The position numbers and the translations under genes are program-made. A stretch of DNA of 51,738 nucleotides from Nitrospira sp. (GTDB lineage Bacteria; Nitrospirota; Nitrospiria; Nitrospirales; Nitrospiraceae). The notes below the pieces were generated by a model that worked only from the letters and a program-made list of their open reading frames with translations, was not told where the DNA came from and searched no databases. The stretch lies in contig JAVYIN010000001.1 in the NCBI GenBank assembly GCA_035968315.1, positions 1-51,738 of the forward strand, read 5' to 3'. This document shows, one piece after another, positions 1 through 8,984 of the stretch; the stretch's first letter is position 1; the number at the start of each line of letters is the position of its first letter.

Positions 1-81
1 CTTGCCAAACGCCACCGCGATCGGCAACCCGACATACCCCAGCCCCACTACCGCCACTCGACGCGCCTGCGCTGTTTTCAT
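1..81 (-). CDS. Nucleotide-sugar dehydrogenase, 5' end (continues off the left edge)
   Basis: Only the first 27 codons are present. They begin with MKTAQARR and run into an NAD-binding glycine-rich motif, VAVVGLGYVGLPIAVAFG, at about residues 9-26. That motif is typical of the N-terminus of UDP-glucose/UDP-N-acetylhexosamine 6-dehydrogenases (UDP-GalNAc or UDP-ManNAc dehydrogenase type), which oxidise C6 of a UDP-sugar to a uronic acid with two NAD+. The ATG at 81 is preceded by a GGAG (plus-strand 88-91) at good spacing. The substrate cannot be told from this fragment. A piece of the same enzyme family, its C-terminus, lies at the other window edge. Confidence 0.8.
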   Translation of the reverse strand, partial: MKTAQARRVAVVGLGYVGLPIAVAFGK

Positions 82-463
82 ACCATTCTCCACGTTCACG
101 CCTGCCTCACCATGGCAGACCCCTCAGAGCCCGTCAAGAAAACTGACGGCTTTGGCTTCCCGGTTGACAAATCACGTCCAAATCCCCGATGGCCTCTTGC
201 GCTCAAAACACCCGCAGACTCCCTTTGAGAAATGCCGTCCCCATCAACGTTCGGCAATACGGCAAAGAATCTCTTTGACTGGCCGGCCCGCCTCGCCCCC
301 GTCTCGTTCTAAGAGGATCTCGCATCGGACACCGCTCCCCAACGTCCATTTCCGCACATCTCTCTCATTCCTACGATCATCTTGCTGAAAAGATTACCAG
401 CCTTCACACGCCTACACCGCCGAACAGCACATGGAAACTCGGCTCAACACAATCTGGGCCTGC
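82..463. other. Intergenic stretch upstream of the left-edge dehydrogenase
   Basis: This 382-base gap separates the 3' end of the acyltransferase gene from the dehydrogenase start. On the minus strand there is a TTGACG about 40 bases before the dehydrogenase start region, but no convincing -10 at 17 bases, so a promoter is only suspected. Short open frames here have no recognisable protein features. I saw no terminator hairpin followed by a T-run. Confidence 0.3.
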
Positions 464-1612
464 TCAATCACCAGATGTTTTGCGAATCGCCAGACTCTTG
501 GACCGGGAAGGTGCCGCACAAAGGGCATCGGCCGTATCATAGGGAAAGAATCGTTTCAGGCTATTAATGGGCAACTCTATTAAATGCCACGACAGCGAAG
601 CGACACCAAGCGTGAGCATGGTCGAGAAAACAAAATTCGCGGCCCCAGGCACCGGCAACGGAATTCCAACCATTTCAAAAATCGGAATAAGCAGCAACGG
701 CATGAACGCATGATACACATACAAACCATAAGAAATTTTACCTAGATACCGCAAAACTGAGCACTCCAACACCATTCCCGCGACCCCGGCAAATCCCCTG
801 CCTGCCCTACTTACGAGAGCCGCACACATTACTGCCACGAAGAGGTCTCCGACTGTAAAGAAAATCCCAGGATGGACCCGATAGTGATAGAGCACCAGGC
901 ACAGTGTATAGAGCATACCCGCCACTGGAAGAACTATCGTCGTTAAATAACGTTGCAGTGTCGCTTGAGGCACGTCCGAATGCCACAGGATTGCAAGCAA
1001 GGCACCGATGCCGAGACTATCGAAGTGGGCGACAGTAAACGTTGCGGCCTTGAAGTCCATCGTATCCATATTAAACTCGAAATGCCGATAGGCGTAGAAC
1101 CGGTACACAGAACTCAACGGTATAATCAACAAAAGAGTTCGAAGCAGCCATTTGCGGGAAGCAAATAAGACGATCCAGGGCCACAAGAGATAGAACTGCT
1201 CTTCTACAGCCAAGCTCCACAAATGCCCCATCTTCCCTATCCATGCATTGTGTATCGTTATATAGATATTCGTTGTAAATGTGACCATCCAGGGCCAGAT
1301 GTCGTCCGCAGGCTGGACGCCCAATACGACGAGAACGGCTATGAGTATATAGTAGATAGGAAATATCCTAAGAGATCTTCTGGCATAAAATTGCCGGATA
1401 AAATACATCGGTGACTGCCGTGAATCATCCGCCAGCCTTCTGCAGTCCAGAAGAATTCCGGTGATAAGGAAACCGCTCAGGACAAAAAACAGGCGCACGC
1501 CATTGCCGGCCCAATCTACGTCTCCCAGCAAACGAGAGTCCCAATTGTGTGCAACCATCACTCCTAGAACGGCAAAAAATCGAAGACTGTCCAACTGCGG
1601 CATCTGTTTCAT
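464..1612 (-). CDS. Acyltransferase-3 (OafA/NodX-type) membrane protein
   Basis: The 382-residue product starts LDSLRFFAVLGVMVAHNWDS. It has the conserved early His (VAHNW) and the RLFFVLSGFLI segment of acyltransferase family 3, followed by about ten hydrophobic segments and a VEEQFYLLWP motif that is characteristic of the family. Such proteins move acyl groups, usually acetyl, across the inner membrane onto a sugar hydroxyl. No SGNH domain is fused to the C-terminus. It is the last minus-strand gene before the left-edge dehydrogenase and lies 102 bases after the flippase gene, so it may have its own promoter. Acetylation of the glycan made here is an inference from context. Confidence 0.85.
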   Translation of the reverse strand: MKQMPQLDSLRFFAVLGVMVAHNWDSRLLGDVDWAGNGVRLFFVLSGFLITGILLDCRRLADDSRQSPMYFIRQFYARRSLRIFPIYYILIAVLVVLGVQPADDIWPWMVTFTTNIYITIHNAWIGKMGHLWSLAVEEQFYLLWPWIVLFASRKWLLRTLLLIIPLSSVYRFYAYRHFEFNMDTMDFKAATFTVAHFDSLGIGALLAILWHSDVPQATLQRYLTTIVLPVAGMLYTLCLVLYHYRVHPGIFFTVGDLFVAVMCAALVSRAGRGFAGVAGMVLECSVLRYLGKISYGLYVYHAFMPLLLIPIFEMVGIPLPVPGAANFVFSTMLTLGVASLSWHLIELPINSLKRFFPYDTADALCAAPSRSKSLAIRKTSGD

Positions 1613-1714
1613 GAGAATAGAAGTTTCAGCTGAGTGCGAAACGCGATTACTTAGACTATACTTGCGTACTTAGAAGCCGTGGGGCGCCATCACTTTAGGC
1701 ACTCGCGGGTCCCG

Positions 1715-3277
1715 CTAAGCCCGATTGAAGCAAGATCCGGCAACGCTCTTTATGTTCACTACCATACTCCGGCATGTCTGGCGCTCCATTTCGCTGGCGC
1801 TAAAAGTCATATATGTCGCCACATAGACCGTAACCCCAGCTCCGGCTACGGCCATAATCGAAAACAACGATGATGGTTCAAAAATCTTATCTAACAGGTA
1901 CAGCGTGCTTCCCATCGGAATAACCGGCAGCCAGGCGGGCAAGAACACCTGTCTCATCATCTGAGCTTTCTCAACTCCTATCGCATGCATCGAGTACGGC
2001 AGCATGAACCCTAGACAGGCGACCATCGTGGGAACGAGCGTCCCCATTGCAACGCCCGTGAGCCCGAAAGCACGCACAAGTGCCATCGACAAGGCGACAT
2101 TAGCAATCCCTGCTCCGATCGAGATTAATGCGAGTGGTCGATGGCGTGCCACCCCTTGGAGGATTGATCCGGCCGGCCACTGGCTCGTATCAATAAGGCT
2201 CGCAACGGTCAGGATGGTGACGAGATACGCATAGTCGGCATACTCGGCGCCAACCCACATGGTGAGGATAGGCGGAGCCAGCACGATTAGCGAGCATCCC
2301 ACTGGCAAAAATATCGTGAGGGTTAAACGTGTGCCGATGATATAGATCGATCGGATGCGAGCCTGGTCATTCTCGGCATTCAACCTGGAGGCAAGCGGCA
2401 AGAGGACTCGCATGAACTGATCGGTCAAAATCTGCGCCACTTCGCTTAACTTTCTCGCGATGGCATAAGGCGCCACCGCACTGATAGGCAGAAAGGCGCT
2501 GATTACGATTTCGTCCGTCTTATTCTGGAGGCGGTCGCCTGCATCAATCACAAATAACGGCCAGCTAAACGACATCACAGTTCGAACTAAAGCACGGTTG
2601 GCGCCTCGCCATCCAAACCGCAGATCAGGCGCGAGGCGGTTAATGAACCAGACGGTCGGAACTTGCATCAGAAGGGTAACCAGGATGCTGACCGCCACCA
2701 TACCCAGCACGCCTCCTCCAAGGAGCAACACGGCGACGATTCCGGCGGCCGTCAGTATCGTGCCAGCGACATTGAGGAAGTTGCTGGCGTCGAACCGTTG
2801 CAACCCCCAGAGAACCGCCGTGGCCGTCGCGCACGGGATGGAGATCCCAACCCCCAAGCCCATAAGACGCACCAGGGAAATCGCCGTGGATCGCTGTTCT
2901 GGCAGAACATTAAATACAAGGGGAAACAGGGGGGCGATGGCGAGGCTAATGGCGATCGCGATCAGCCCTAAGACTGAATAGAGACAGAGGGCGGTCGCCA
3001 CCAGACTGGCGGCTTGCTGACTCTCACCCTTGGCACGGTGTTCCGCCACATACTTGATGACGGCGCCTGAAATCCCGAAATTGAGCAGCGTGCCATACGC
3101 CGTCGCCGACCCGACGACAACCCATAAACCGTATCCGTCCGGTCCAAGCTGATGCAGGATGAACGGCGTCAGAAGGAACCACGTGCCAAGCATGATGACC
3201 TTCGCCCCGTAGTTGCTGACGGTGCTGCGGAGGATATGCTGCCGGATGAGCACATCCTTCTCGATCTCCTTCACCAT
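1715..3277 (-). CDS. Polysaccharide/oligosaccharide flippase (Wzx-like, MATE/MOP superfamily)
   Basis: The 520-residue protein has some 12-14 hydrophobic segments. It opens with the pattern typical of polysaccharide flippases: a short cytoplasmic start, then LRSTVSNYGAKVIMLGTWF, a Pro-rich loop (LTPFILHQLGPDGYGLW), and the first helix pairs. Such proteins translocate undecaprenyl-linked oligosaccharide across the inner membrane. AGGTCTGA precedes the ATG at 3277 at a sensible distance. It follows the GT2 gene at 3388-4311 with a gap of about 110 bases. A second, clearly different flippase lies at 34271-35743, so the window may carry two assembly systems. Confidence 0.88.
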   Translation of the reverse strand: MVKEIEKDVLIRQHILRSTVSNYGAKVIMLGTWFLLTPFILHQLGPDGYGLWVVVGSATAYGTLLNFGISGAVIKYVAEHRAKGESQQAASLVATALCLYSVLGLIAIAISLAIAPLFPLVFNVLPEQRSTAISLVRLMGLGVGISIPCATATAVLWGLQRFDASNFLNVAGTILTAAGIVAVLLLGGGVLGMVAVSILVTLLMQVPTVWFINRLAPDLRFGWRGANRALVRTVMSFSWPLFVIDAGDRLQNKTDEIVISAFLPISAVAPYAIARKLSEVAQILTDQFMRVLLPLASRLNAENDQARIRSIYIIGTRLTLTIFLPVGCSLIVLAPPILTMWVGAEYADYAYLVTILTVASLIDTSQWPAGSILQGVARHRPLALISIGAGIANVALSMALVRAFGLTGVAMGTLVPTMVACLGFMLPYSMHAIGVEKAQMMRQVFLPAWLPVIPMGSTLYLLDKIFEPSSLFSIMAVAGAGVTVYVATYMTFSASEMERQTCRSMVVNIKSVAGSCFNRA

Positions 3278-3387
3278 TCAGACCTAATCCAATCCCACTT
3301 TTAAAATCTATGCGTATGAGCCATTCACCACTACATGGACACTCAAGCACGGAACCACGCCCAATGTGCCAACACCCATCGTTCAGC

Positions 3388-4311
3388 TTATTCTGACGCT
3401 CGCGGCCTTCCTCGCCTCAGCCACAGGAAGGCTCCATACAAAATGCCAACAACATATACACAATCCCCGCAGGCCCGACGAGGTTGCGTGCAAAACCTGT
3501 ACGGAAAAATGCCGATACGATGAACAATGTCCCACACCATTCGTCGTAGCATGTACGGATCTTTCAGGCTCCAGTACTTGGTGTAGAATCCTCCTTTGCC
3601 TTTCCCGTAATTCCACCGCATCGCGAGATACTCCCCCTTGCCACGCCACGCGCGATGATACACAACCGCCTCCGGCGCGTACACAATGCGAAACCCCGCC
3701 TCAAGCAATCGGAACCCCAGGTCATTGTCATCAGCAGCCGGGAAATCGGCCCCCGCACCAAGGCGCTCATCGAAGGCTCCGACTTCGTCGAAGACGGCGC
3801 GATGAGCGGCCATATGGCCTCCTGCCAGCACATCGGCACCGATACGGCCCGCATACGTTGCGGATGCATCGCTCAGGACCAGCGCTGGAACGAACCCGCC
3901 CGGGACTTCGGCTTTCGTGGGGAGTACGCGCCCCGTCACGACCGCGCGCGAGCCGCTATTGAGCAGCGCACGGATCAACGAACCGAACCAATTCGCCGCC
4001 ACGTACATATCGTCGTCAATGATAGCCAAAATGTCGTGCCGCGCAGCCGCGAGCCCGCAATTACGGGCTCGGCTCAGGCCAACGGTATAAGTCCGCACAT
4101 ACCGAACCTCGCAGGAGCGGCTGGTTTGTCGCTCCGCCAGGCCGGGATTCGCTGCATCGCTCTGATCGACAATCACAAGCTCAGATGGCACCTCATCACC
4201 CTGGAGGACCGACTCTATCGTCTCCATAAGGAGCTTCGGCCTATTCCGGGAACAGATGATCAATGAGGTGGATGGCAGCGGATCTTGACCGGTGATGGGC
4301 ATGATTGGCAT
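3388..4311 (-). CDS. Family 2 glycosyltransferase
   Basis: The 307-residue protein has a GT-A fold start (SLIICSRNRPKLLMETIESV), then VDQSDAANPG and a DDD metal/nucleotide-binding motif at about residues 99-101 (LAIIDDDMYV). Downstream it has GAFDERLGAGADFPAADDND, the acceptor-side ED/DD region of GT2. The C-terminal part is hydrophobic and Arg-rich, suggesting membrane association. It resembles the GT2 at 5128-6012 (shared VDQS, DDD and GAFDERLGAG/GGHDERLGAG patterns), so the two are probably paralogues flanking the methyltransferase. An ATG nine bases further in is an alternative start. The sugar donor is unknown. Confidence 0.88.
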   Translation of the reverse strand: MPIMPITGQDPLPSTSLIICSRNRPKLLMETIESVLQGDEVPSELVIVDQSDAANPGLAERQTSRSCEVRYVRTYTVGLSRARNCGLAAARHDILAIIDDDMYVAANWFGSLIRALLNSGSRAVVTGRVLPTKAEVPGGFVPALVLSDASATYAGRIGADVLAGGHMAAHRAVFDEVGAFDERLGAGADFPAADDNDLGFRLLEAGFRIVYAPEAVVYHRAWRGKGEYLAMRWNYGKGKGGFYTKYWSLKDPYMLRRMVWDIVHRIGIFPYRFCTQPRRACGDCVYVVGILYGAFLWLRRGRPRASE

Positions 4312-4323
4312 CTTTTCGGATGA

Positions 4324-5055
4324 CTACGGTGCGCTGTCCTGGCGCTTGACCGCACGAACCGAGATGATGAGCGGAACATTCTCATCGTGTTCATCAAGTT
4401 TTTTCTGTGCTATTTCATCGTAGGCCAATCCCATTAAAAATCCCACGGCGGCTGCCACATTCCCATGGGACCGGACGGTTATGTTATCCGAGCCAAACAC
4501 TTCCCCGAACAGCGCGGAACAGGAGGCCACAGTAAACCGCCAGTAATCCGCCCGTAGACTGCATAGCGAACTGACCGCCGGCACCGTGACGAGTAGCACC
4601 CCGCCCGGCCTGAGAATCCGGTACGCGTGCGCAATTGCGGAACGCACCTCATAGATCAGCATAAGCGTTTGACAGAGGATGAAACAATCAAAGGTATTGG
4701 AGGAAATGGAGTCCGCAGTGGCCAGATCCGCCACGATCGTCGCCTGACGATTCGCGGAATCGATATCCAACACATCCCGTCGGTCAACGGCCAGACCAAA
4801 CCGGTCCGTGTAGTGACTGTCTTTTACTTCCAGGACGTGACCGTGGATATCGCTGCAATGCTGTTGCAGGAACCGCTCGATATAGTACCGATCAACCGGC
4901 GTACCGCGGTCGTAGCCAAAATCGTCGCTCACCGCAGTGCCGCAAACCGACGCCCACCATGCCGGACGAGTGAGACGACGAAACCGCTGAGCCAGATACT
5001 TGCGATGCGCGGCAGGAATCTTTCCAAGAATATTATTTAAAAAGTGCGGCTGCAT
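4324..5055 (-). CDS. SAM-dependent methyltransferase of polysaccharide loci (degenerate motif I)
   Basis: The 243-residue protein has a Rossmann-type methyltransferase layout. Residues following GTPVDRYYIERFL read VLEVKDSHYTDRFG where motif I normally has a Gly-rich loop. DVLDIDS then follows, and later FDCFILCQTLMLIYEV and YRILRPGGVLLVTVPAVSSL (motifs IV-VI of type 11 methyltransferases). GGAAGGCGACT precedes the ATG at 5055. It lies between two related GT2 genes, with 12 bases to the downstream gene, so it is probably part of the same operon. A role in O-methylating a glycan residue is an inference; the altered motif I is as seen. Confidence 0.8.
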   Translation of the reverse strand: MQPHFLNNILGKIPAAHRKYLAQRFRRLTRPAWWASVCGTAVSDDFGYDRGTPVDRYYIERFLQQHCSDIHGHVLEVKDSHYTDRFGLAVDRRDVLDIDSANRQATIVADLATADSISSNTFDCFILCQTLMLIYEVRSAIAHAYRILRPGGVLLVTVPAVSSLCSLRADYWRFTVASCSALFGEVFGSDNITVRSHGNVAAAVGFLMGLAYDEIAQKKLDEHDENVPLIISVRAVKRQDSAP

Positions 5056-5127
5056 AGTCGCCTTCCGGTGCCTTGGCTCATCGCACAGGTAAAGAATGTC
5101 GCCGATACATATCCGTCACTGTGTCAT

Positions 5128-6012
5128 CTAGCGTACAAAAAGGCCATAGATAAACCCGCGCGCGGTCCCACCGAGACTCAGCAATACATTGCCCGTCTTT
5201 CCCCATTGCAGCCGCACACTTTCCAGAATCAAATGCCAGATATGCCAGCCTAGCCAGCCGCCGAACACACGGGCGGCAAACACATCCCCGCAGCGAACGC
5301 GCAAGCCGCAAAAAGCGCCGGCACCATAACCATAGCTCCAATAGCTTGCGCGGCGCCGGTCAATGCTCTGCCGCTCATGATAGATGACTGCTCCCGGTTC
5401 GTAGCGAATCCTCGCTCCCGCCTCCAGCAGCCGATAAAATAAATCGGCATCCTCCGCCGCCATGCCTGGGGATCCTGCGCCCAAGCGCTCATCATGGCCA
5501 CCGATGCGGTCAAACCATTCCCGTTTCACCGCAAAATTCCCGCCGCTGCCGATCAGCCAGGGAACGACTTTCCTTTGAAATGTTCTCGAAACGGGACTGT
5601 CACGACTGGAAACGGCATAGAAACCAGGCACCTCTGGCCCTAGCGGCAGAATACGGCCGGTCATCGCGTCCGGCGCCGCTTCAGAAGAAAACGTCTTTTT
5701 AACCGCGGATACCCATCGGTGATCAGGCACACAATCGTCATCGGTCGCGGCCACAATGGGACAGCGTGAGTGGAGAAACGCCTCATTTCGCGACGCGGAG
5801 AGGCCACGCCGTGCTTGACGGATATAGCGAATCGGGACACCGCGTTGCCCGCATTGCTCGACGATGCCCCGTGCGTTCTCGTCTTCGCTTTGATCAACCA
5901 CAATGACCTCATCGGGCAAGCATTCACCGCTCAAGAGCGCATCCAGACAGCGCGCTAGCCCGTGAGGGCGGTTCAGAGTCGCAATAGCGACGGTAAGACG
6001 TACGGAAGTCAT
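5128..6012 (-). CDS. Family 2 glycosyltransferase
   Basis: The 294-residue protein starts VRLTVAIATLNRPHGLARCL, has VIVVDQSEDENARG, and a DDD at about residues 91-93 (VAATDDDCVP). The second half holds GGHDERLGAGSPGMAAEDAD, which supplies the acidic pair expected around the acceptor site. TCAGGACCGA precedes the ATG at 6012. It sits between the GT2-deacetylase fusion upstream (14-base gap) and the methyltransferase downstream. It is a likely paralogue of the GT2 at 3388-4311, with the same motif layout. The product linkage and donor cannot be read from the sequence. Confidence 0.88.
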   Translation of the reverse strand: MTSVRLTVAIATLNRPHGLARCLDALLSGECLPDEVIVVDQSEDENARGIVEQCGQRGVPIRYIRQARRGLSASRNEAFLHSRCPIVAATDDDCVPDHRWVSAVKKTFSSEAAPDAMTGRILPLGPEVPGFYAVSSRDSPVSRTFQRKVVPWLIGSGGNFAVKREWFDRIGGHDERLGAGSPGMAAEDADLFYRLLEAGARIRYEPGAVIYHERQSIDRRRASYWSYGYGAGAFCGLRVRCGDVFAARVFGGWLGWHIWHLILESVRLQWGKTGNVLLSLGGTARGFIYGLFVR

Positions 6013-6025
6013 TCGGTCCTGAGGC

Positions 6026-7729
6026 CTAACATTTTTGTCCCGGATGATCCATGGCTAGCTGGGGCTCGAACCAGCGGCGAGGCAAAACATGTGTGCGTCC
6101 GAACCAAAGCGCCAAGGCAAAACGCATGAGGGAATACGTTCCACGAATCTCTATGCGCCGCAGTACATACGGCGGCGTGGCAGGATCATTCACGCCAAGA
6201 TGACTGCTGCAGGCTCCTGCGAAGCCTGCCCGTTCCACGGCCGCTTCACTCGTATTGTCGTGCCTCCCGTTGGGATAGGCGAAACTGAGAATCGGACCGC
6301 CCAGCTCGCGCTCAATCTGCACACGGGAGCCCTTGACCTCTTCTTCAATTTGAGGTAACGGCGCATCAGCAAGAGGAATATGGGTCTTCGTGTGCGACCC
6401 AACCGACATACCGCCATGCGTCATTTCCTTCAGATCTGACCATTTCAAGAGAGGACGCCCCCGAAGAAGCCCCTCGGTATCCCACATATTCCGGCCTCCC
6501 ACCATCTCCGTGACTACAAAGATCGTGGCGGGAAACCCATGCCGGCGCAGAATCGGATAGGCAATGGCTCGATTATCGGCATACCCGTCGTCGAAGGTAA
6601 TAACGATCGAACGGGGCGGTGGCAACCGATGCTCCCGATGATACTGCAGAAAGGCCTCCAAACTGAGCACAGGACGGCCCGTCCATTTGAGCCACGCCAT
6701 CTGCCGAGCAAAACGATTTCCCGGGATCACATAGAGGCTCGCGTGTTCCCCCGGATGTCCGCATGCGTGGTACATTAAAATGGTCGTGCCGAACACAAGG
6801 CGCCGCCACATCTCGCGTGGCACAACCGCGCGGACCCCTCGCCAATAGCAGTAGTCCCGGAGAAAGCGATACCACGCAAGCTTCCAGGATGGATGCTTCA
6901 AAGATGGGCCAATAATCGCAAGCGGGAGAAGGGGGCCGCTGAGAGCCAGCAAACAGCGGCGCAACAGGAGCGCGCAACGGCTCATATTGTTAAACGCTCC
7001 TAGCGCCATCGTTGAGAGCATGGGGGGATGACGGCGGTAGAGTTCGATGCTGGCTGCCCCGGCCCTCTGGATTCGGTCGGCAGTCTCGCGAAAACCTCCC
7101 TGATATTCCTGCGTGACAACCGCCTCAGGGATATAGGAAGGAACTAATCCGTCACCTGTGAGACGATAGGCCAACTCAATGCTTTCGCTGCCGGATAGGT
7201 CGAACGCGAAGCCTCCGGCCTTGAGGATCGCCTCACGAGGCAGCGAAAGGTTGCCGCTGCCGCAGTCGGCGTACGAAGGGCATTCCCCTTGGTCCAGCTT
7301 GGCATAACGATCCCGCCTCTCCTGGGCCACATACCTCGCCAATCCATCGGCGCCCTGCGGCAACGCCAGAAGAATCTGCCCTATTCCGATCACTCCTCCA
7401 CCTTGGCGTTGACGTTTCAGATGCTCGGCTACCAGACGGGGGTGTGCCATGACATCGTCGGCCAGGAAAAGGCAATAGCGCCCAGACGCCGCTTCCACAC
7501 CGCCATTAAGGGCCACGCCGAAGCCACGCCTATTCGCCCGGACGCCGCACAGCTTGTATGGAACGGCAAGATCGGACAGCGTATCATCAGTATCGTCGCT
7601 CGAACCCGAAAAAACTACGACGACTTCATAATCCTCCGCTGGCTGCGTCTGCCGGCAAAAACTTCCCAAACAGCCACGCAAGCGGTCGGCGTGGCCACCT
7701 GCCAGAATAATGATGCTCACTTCCGTCAT
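6026..7729 (-). CDS. Bifunctional GT2 glycosyltransferase - polysaccharide deacetylase fusion
   Basis: The 567-residue protein joins two domains. Residues 1 to about 290 are a GT2 domain (MTEVSIIILAGG, then LFLADDVMAHP with an acidic pair at 91-92). About residue 370 onward is a NodB-type deacetylase with motif 1 TFDDGY (378-383), motif 2 SHTKTH (445-450) and motif 3 FAYPNG. NodB deacetylases remove N-acetyl groups from GlcNAc-type residues using a metal bound by the Asp and two His. I chose the ATG at 7729 because it has an AAGGA just upstream and lies after the stop of the previous gene; the open frame continues upstream but would overlap that gene. One enzyme may add a sugar and trim its N-acetyl, which is an inference. 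Confidence 0.85.
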   Translation of the reverse strand: MTEVSIIILAGGHADRLRGCLGSFCRQTQPAEDYEVVVVFSGSSDDTDDTLSDLAVPYKLCGVRANRRGFGVALNGGVEAASGRYCLFLADDVMAHPRLVAEHLKRQRQGGGVIGIGQILLALPQGADGLARYVAQERRDRYAKLDQGECPSYADCGSGNLSLPREAILKAGGFAFDLSGSESIELAYRLTGDGLVPSYIPEAVVTQEYQGGFRETADRIQRAGAASIELYRRHPPMLSTMALGAFNNMSRCALLLRRCLLALSGPLLPLAIIGPSLKHPSWKLAWYRFLRDYCYWRGVRAVVPREMWRRLVFGTTILMYHACGHPGEHASLYVIPGNRFARQMAWLKWTGRPVLSLEAFLQYHREHRLPPPRSIVITFDDGYADNRAIAYPILRRHGFPATIFVVTEMVGGRNMWDTEGLLRGRPLLKWSDLKEMTHGGMSVGSHTKTHIPLADAPLPQIEEEVKGSRVQIERELGGPILSFAYPNGRHDNTSEAAVERAGFAGACSSHLGVNDPATPPYVLRRIEIRGTYSLMRFALALWFGRTHVLPRRWFEPQLAMDHPGQKC

Positions 7730-7739
7730 CACAGTTCCT

Positions 7740-8984
7740 TCAGGACTTCGCCGGCAGAGAAGCCACCTCGGAGCGCGGCAGCAGGCTCTCATATAGCGTT
7801 TCATAAGCCGCGATAGATCTATCCCAGCCCAGATTGCGTTGCGCCCACGCCCCGGCGCGATCCGCCAGTGCCGCACGTTCTTCCGGATGAGAAAGAAGCT
7901 GCACAACGGCGTCGGCAAATTGCTCATCGGTCTCAGCCAACACGATATCCCTTTGATGCACCACGTTGAGCCCCTCAACAGCCAGCCGCGACGCCACCAC
8001 CGCCTTACCGGCGGCAAGCGCTTCTACGACTTTGACCCGCATCCCGCCGCCCATGCGCAGCGGCACCACCACAACCGCCGCTCGATGGAGATAGGGAATC
8101 ACCTCCGGCACGCGGCCCGTGACCCGGATAGCGTCCGATGCGAATTCCCGCATTGAAGCGGTCGGTTGGTCTCCCACGATATGAAGCCTTGCCGCCGGAA
8201 CATGTGCCTGCACTCGTGGGAAAATGCCGCTCGCAAGGCGGATGGCGGCATCGCTATTGGGCGGATGTTTGAAATTCCCGACAAACAGCAGGTCCAACGG
8301 TTCCTCGCCTAGCCTGGTGCCCGGCAGATTCGAAAGCGTGGGGCCGAAAGGAACAACGGTAATGGGTGTGTCCGACACCACTTCTGACACCGCACGTCTG
8401 TCGCGCTCCGTAAACACGACGATGGCCTGGACGCGTTTGAGAATGGCACGTTCAAAACGCTCCCACGCGAGCATATCCCAATAGCGGATGGCTCGCATAA
8501 TGCCGTGGCTGAATTGCGACCGGTCTCTAGCCGCCGCGGTGCCCGGCTCATGCTGCGTCAGCACACAAGGCGCCGGGCAACCATCAAGCGCCAACAGGTA
8601 TTGGCCCATGACATGGAATTCAATTTGCACGATATCCGGCCGCCATGTTCGGGTGAGGGCTTTAACCTGAGCGCTGAATGCGGACACCGAGCACCCGGCA
8701 ACCCACAAAGGCCAGCCGCGAAGGAGCGACATACCTCGCGCCCATCCTGCGGCAAGTGAAAATCCTGGATTGGGCCGCATGACTTCCTGCGCCACTTCAC
8801 AACGGTTCTGCAACACTGGATCCAGCGGAGGGTCCACGGGGGCGCGAAGGTAGAGCAATGCAATACGATGGCGCACCGACAGCTGAGCAAGCAACTGCGC
8901 GGCGATTCGGCCTCCCCCGTCTGTGGCGTCCAAGCGAGGCGGGAAGGGAAGGAGACACAGAAGCCGTAACCGCTTATCGCTCAT
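7740..8984 (-). CDS. Family 4 glycosyltransferase (GT-B fold)
   Basis: The 414-residue protein has a GT4 N-terminus (LRLLCLLPFPPRLDATDGGG) and a C-terminal Rossmann half with LLFVGNFKHPPNSDAAIRL, IVGDQP and VVPLRMGGGMRVKVVEALAA. The last of these is the E-containing loop that binds the nucleotide-sugar phosphate in GT4 enzymes. The start at 8984 overlaps the stop of the upstream gene as ATGA (8981-8984), which argues for translational coupling and against the longer frame. Together with the phosphotransferase-like gene upstream it forms a tight pair. Donor sugar unknown. Confidence 0.88.
   Translation of the reverse strand: MSDKRLRLLCLLPFPPRLDATDGGGRIAAQLLAQLSVRHRIALLYLRAPVDPPLDPVLQNRCEVAQEVMRPNPGFSLAAGWARGMSLLRGWPLWVAGCSVSAFSAQVKALTRTWRPDIVQIEFHVMGQYLLALDGCPAPCVLTQHEPGTAAARDRSQFSHGIMRAIRYWDMLAWERFERAILKRVQAIVVFTERDRRAVSEVVSDTPITVVPFGPTLSNLPGTRLGEEPLDLLFVGNFKHPPNSDAAIRLASGIFPRVQAHVPAARLHIVGDQPTASMREFASDAIRVTGRVPEVIPYLHRAAVVVVPLRMGGGMRVKVVEALAAGKAVVASRLAVEGLNVVHQRDIVLAETDEQFADAVVQLLSHPEERAALADRAGAWAQRNLGWDRSIAAYETLYESLLPRSEVASLPAKS

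Noticed and set aside
2-388. Plus-strand open frame of about 128 codons at the left edge
   Set aside because: It has no family motif, and it runs antisense over the dehydrogenase start and through a gap. Composition (Pro/Ser/Arg rich) is that of a chance frame.
1705-1715. GCGGG/CCCGC inverted repeat as a terminator of the flippase gene
   Set aside because: The loop is one base, the stem five, and no T-run follows. It is too weak to call.
7730-8017. N-terminal extension of the GT2-deacetylase frame
   Set aside because: It overlaps the GT4 gene and has no GT2 similarity. The ATG at 7729 has a ribosome site and begins the conserved domain.
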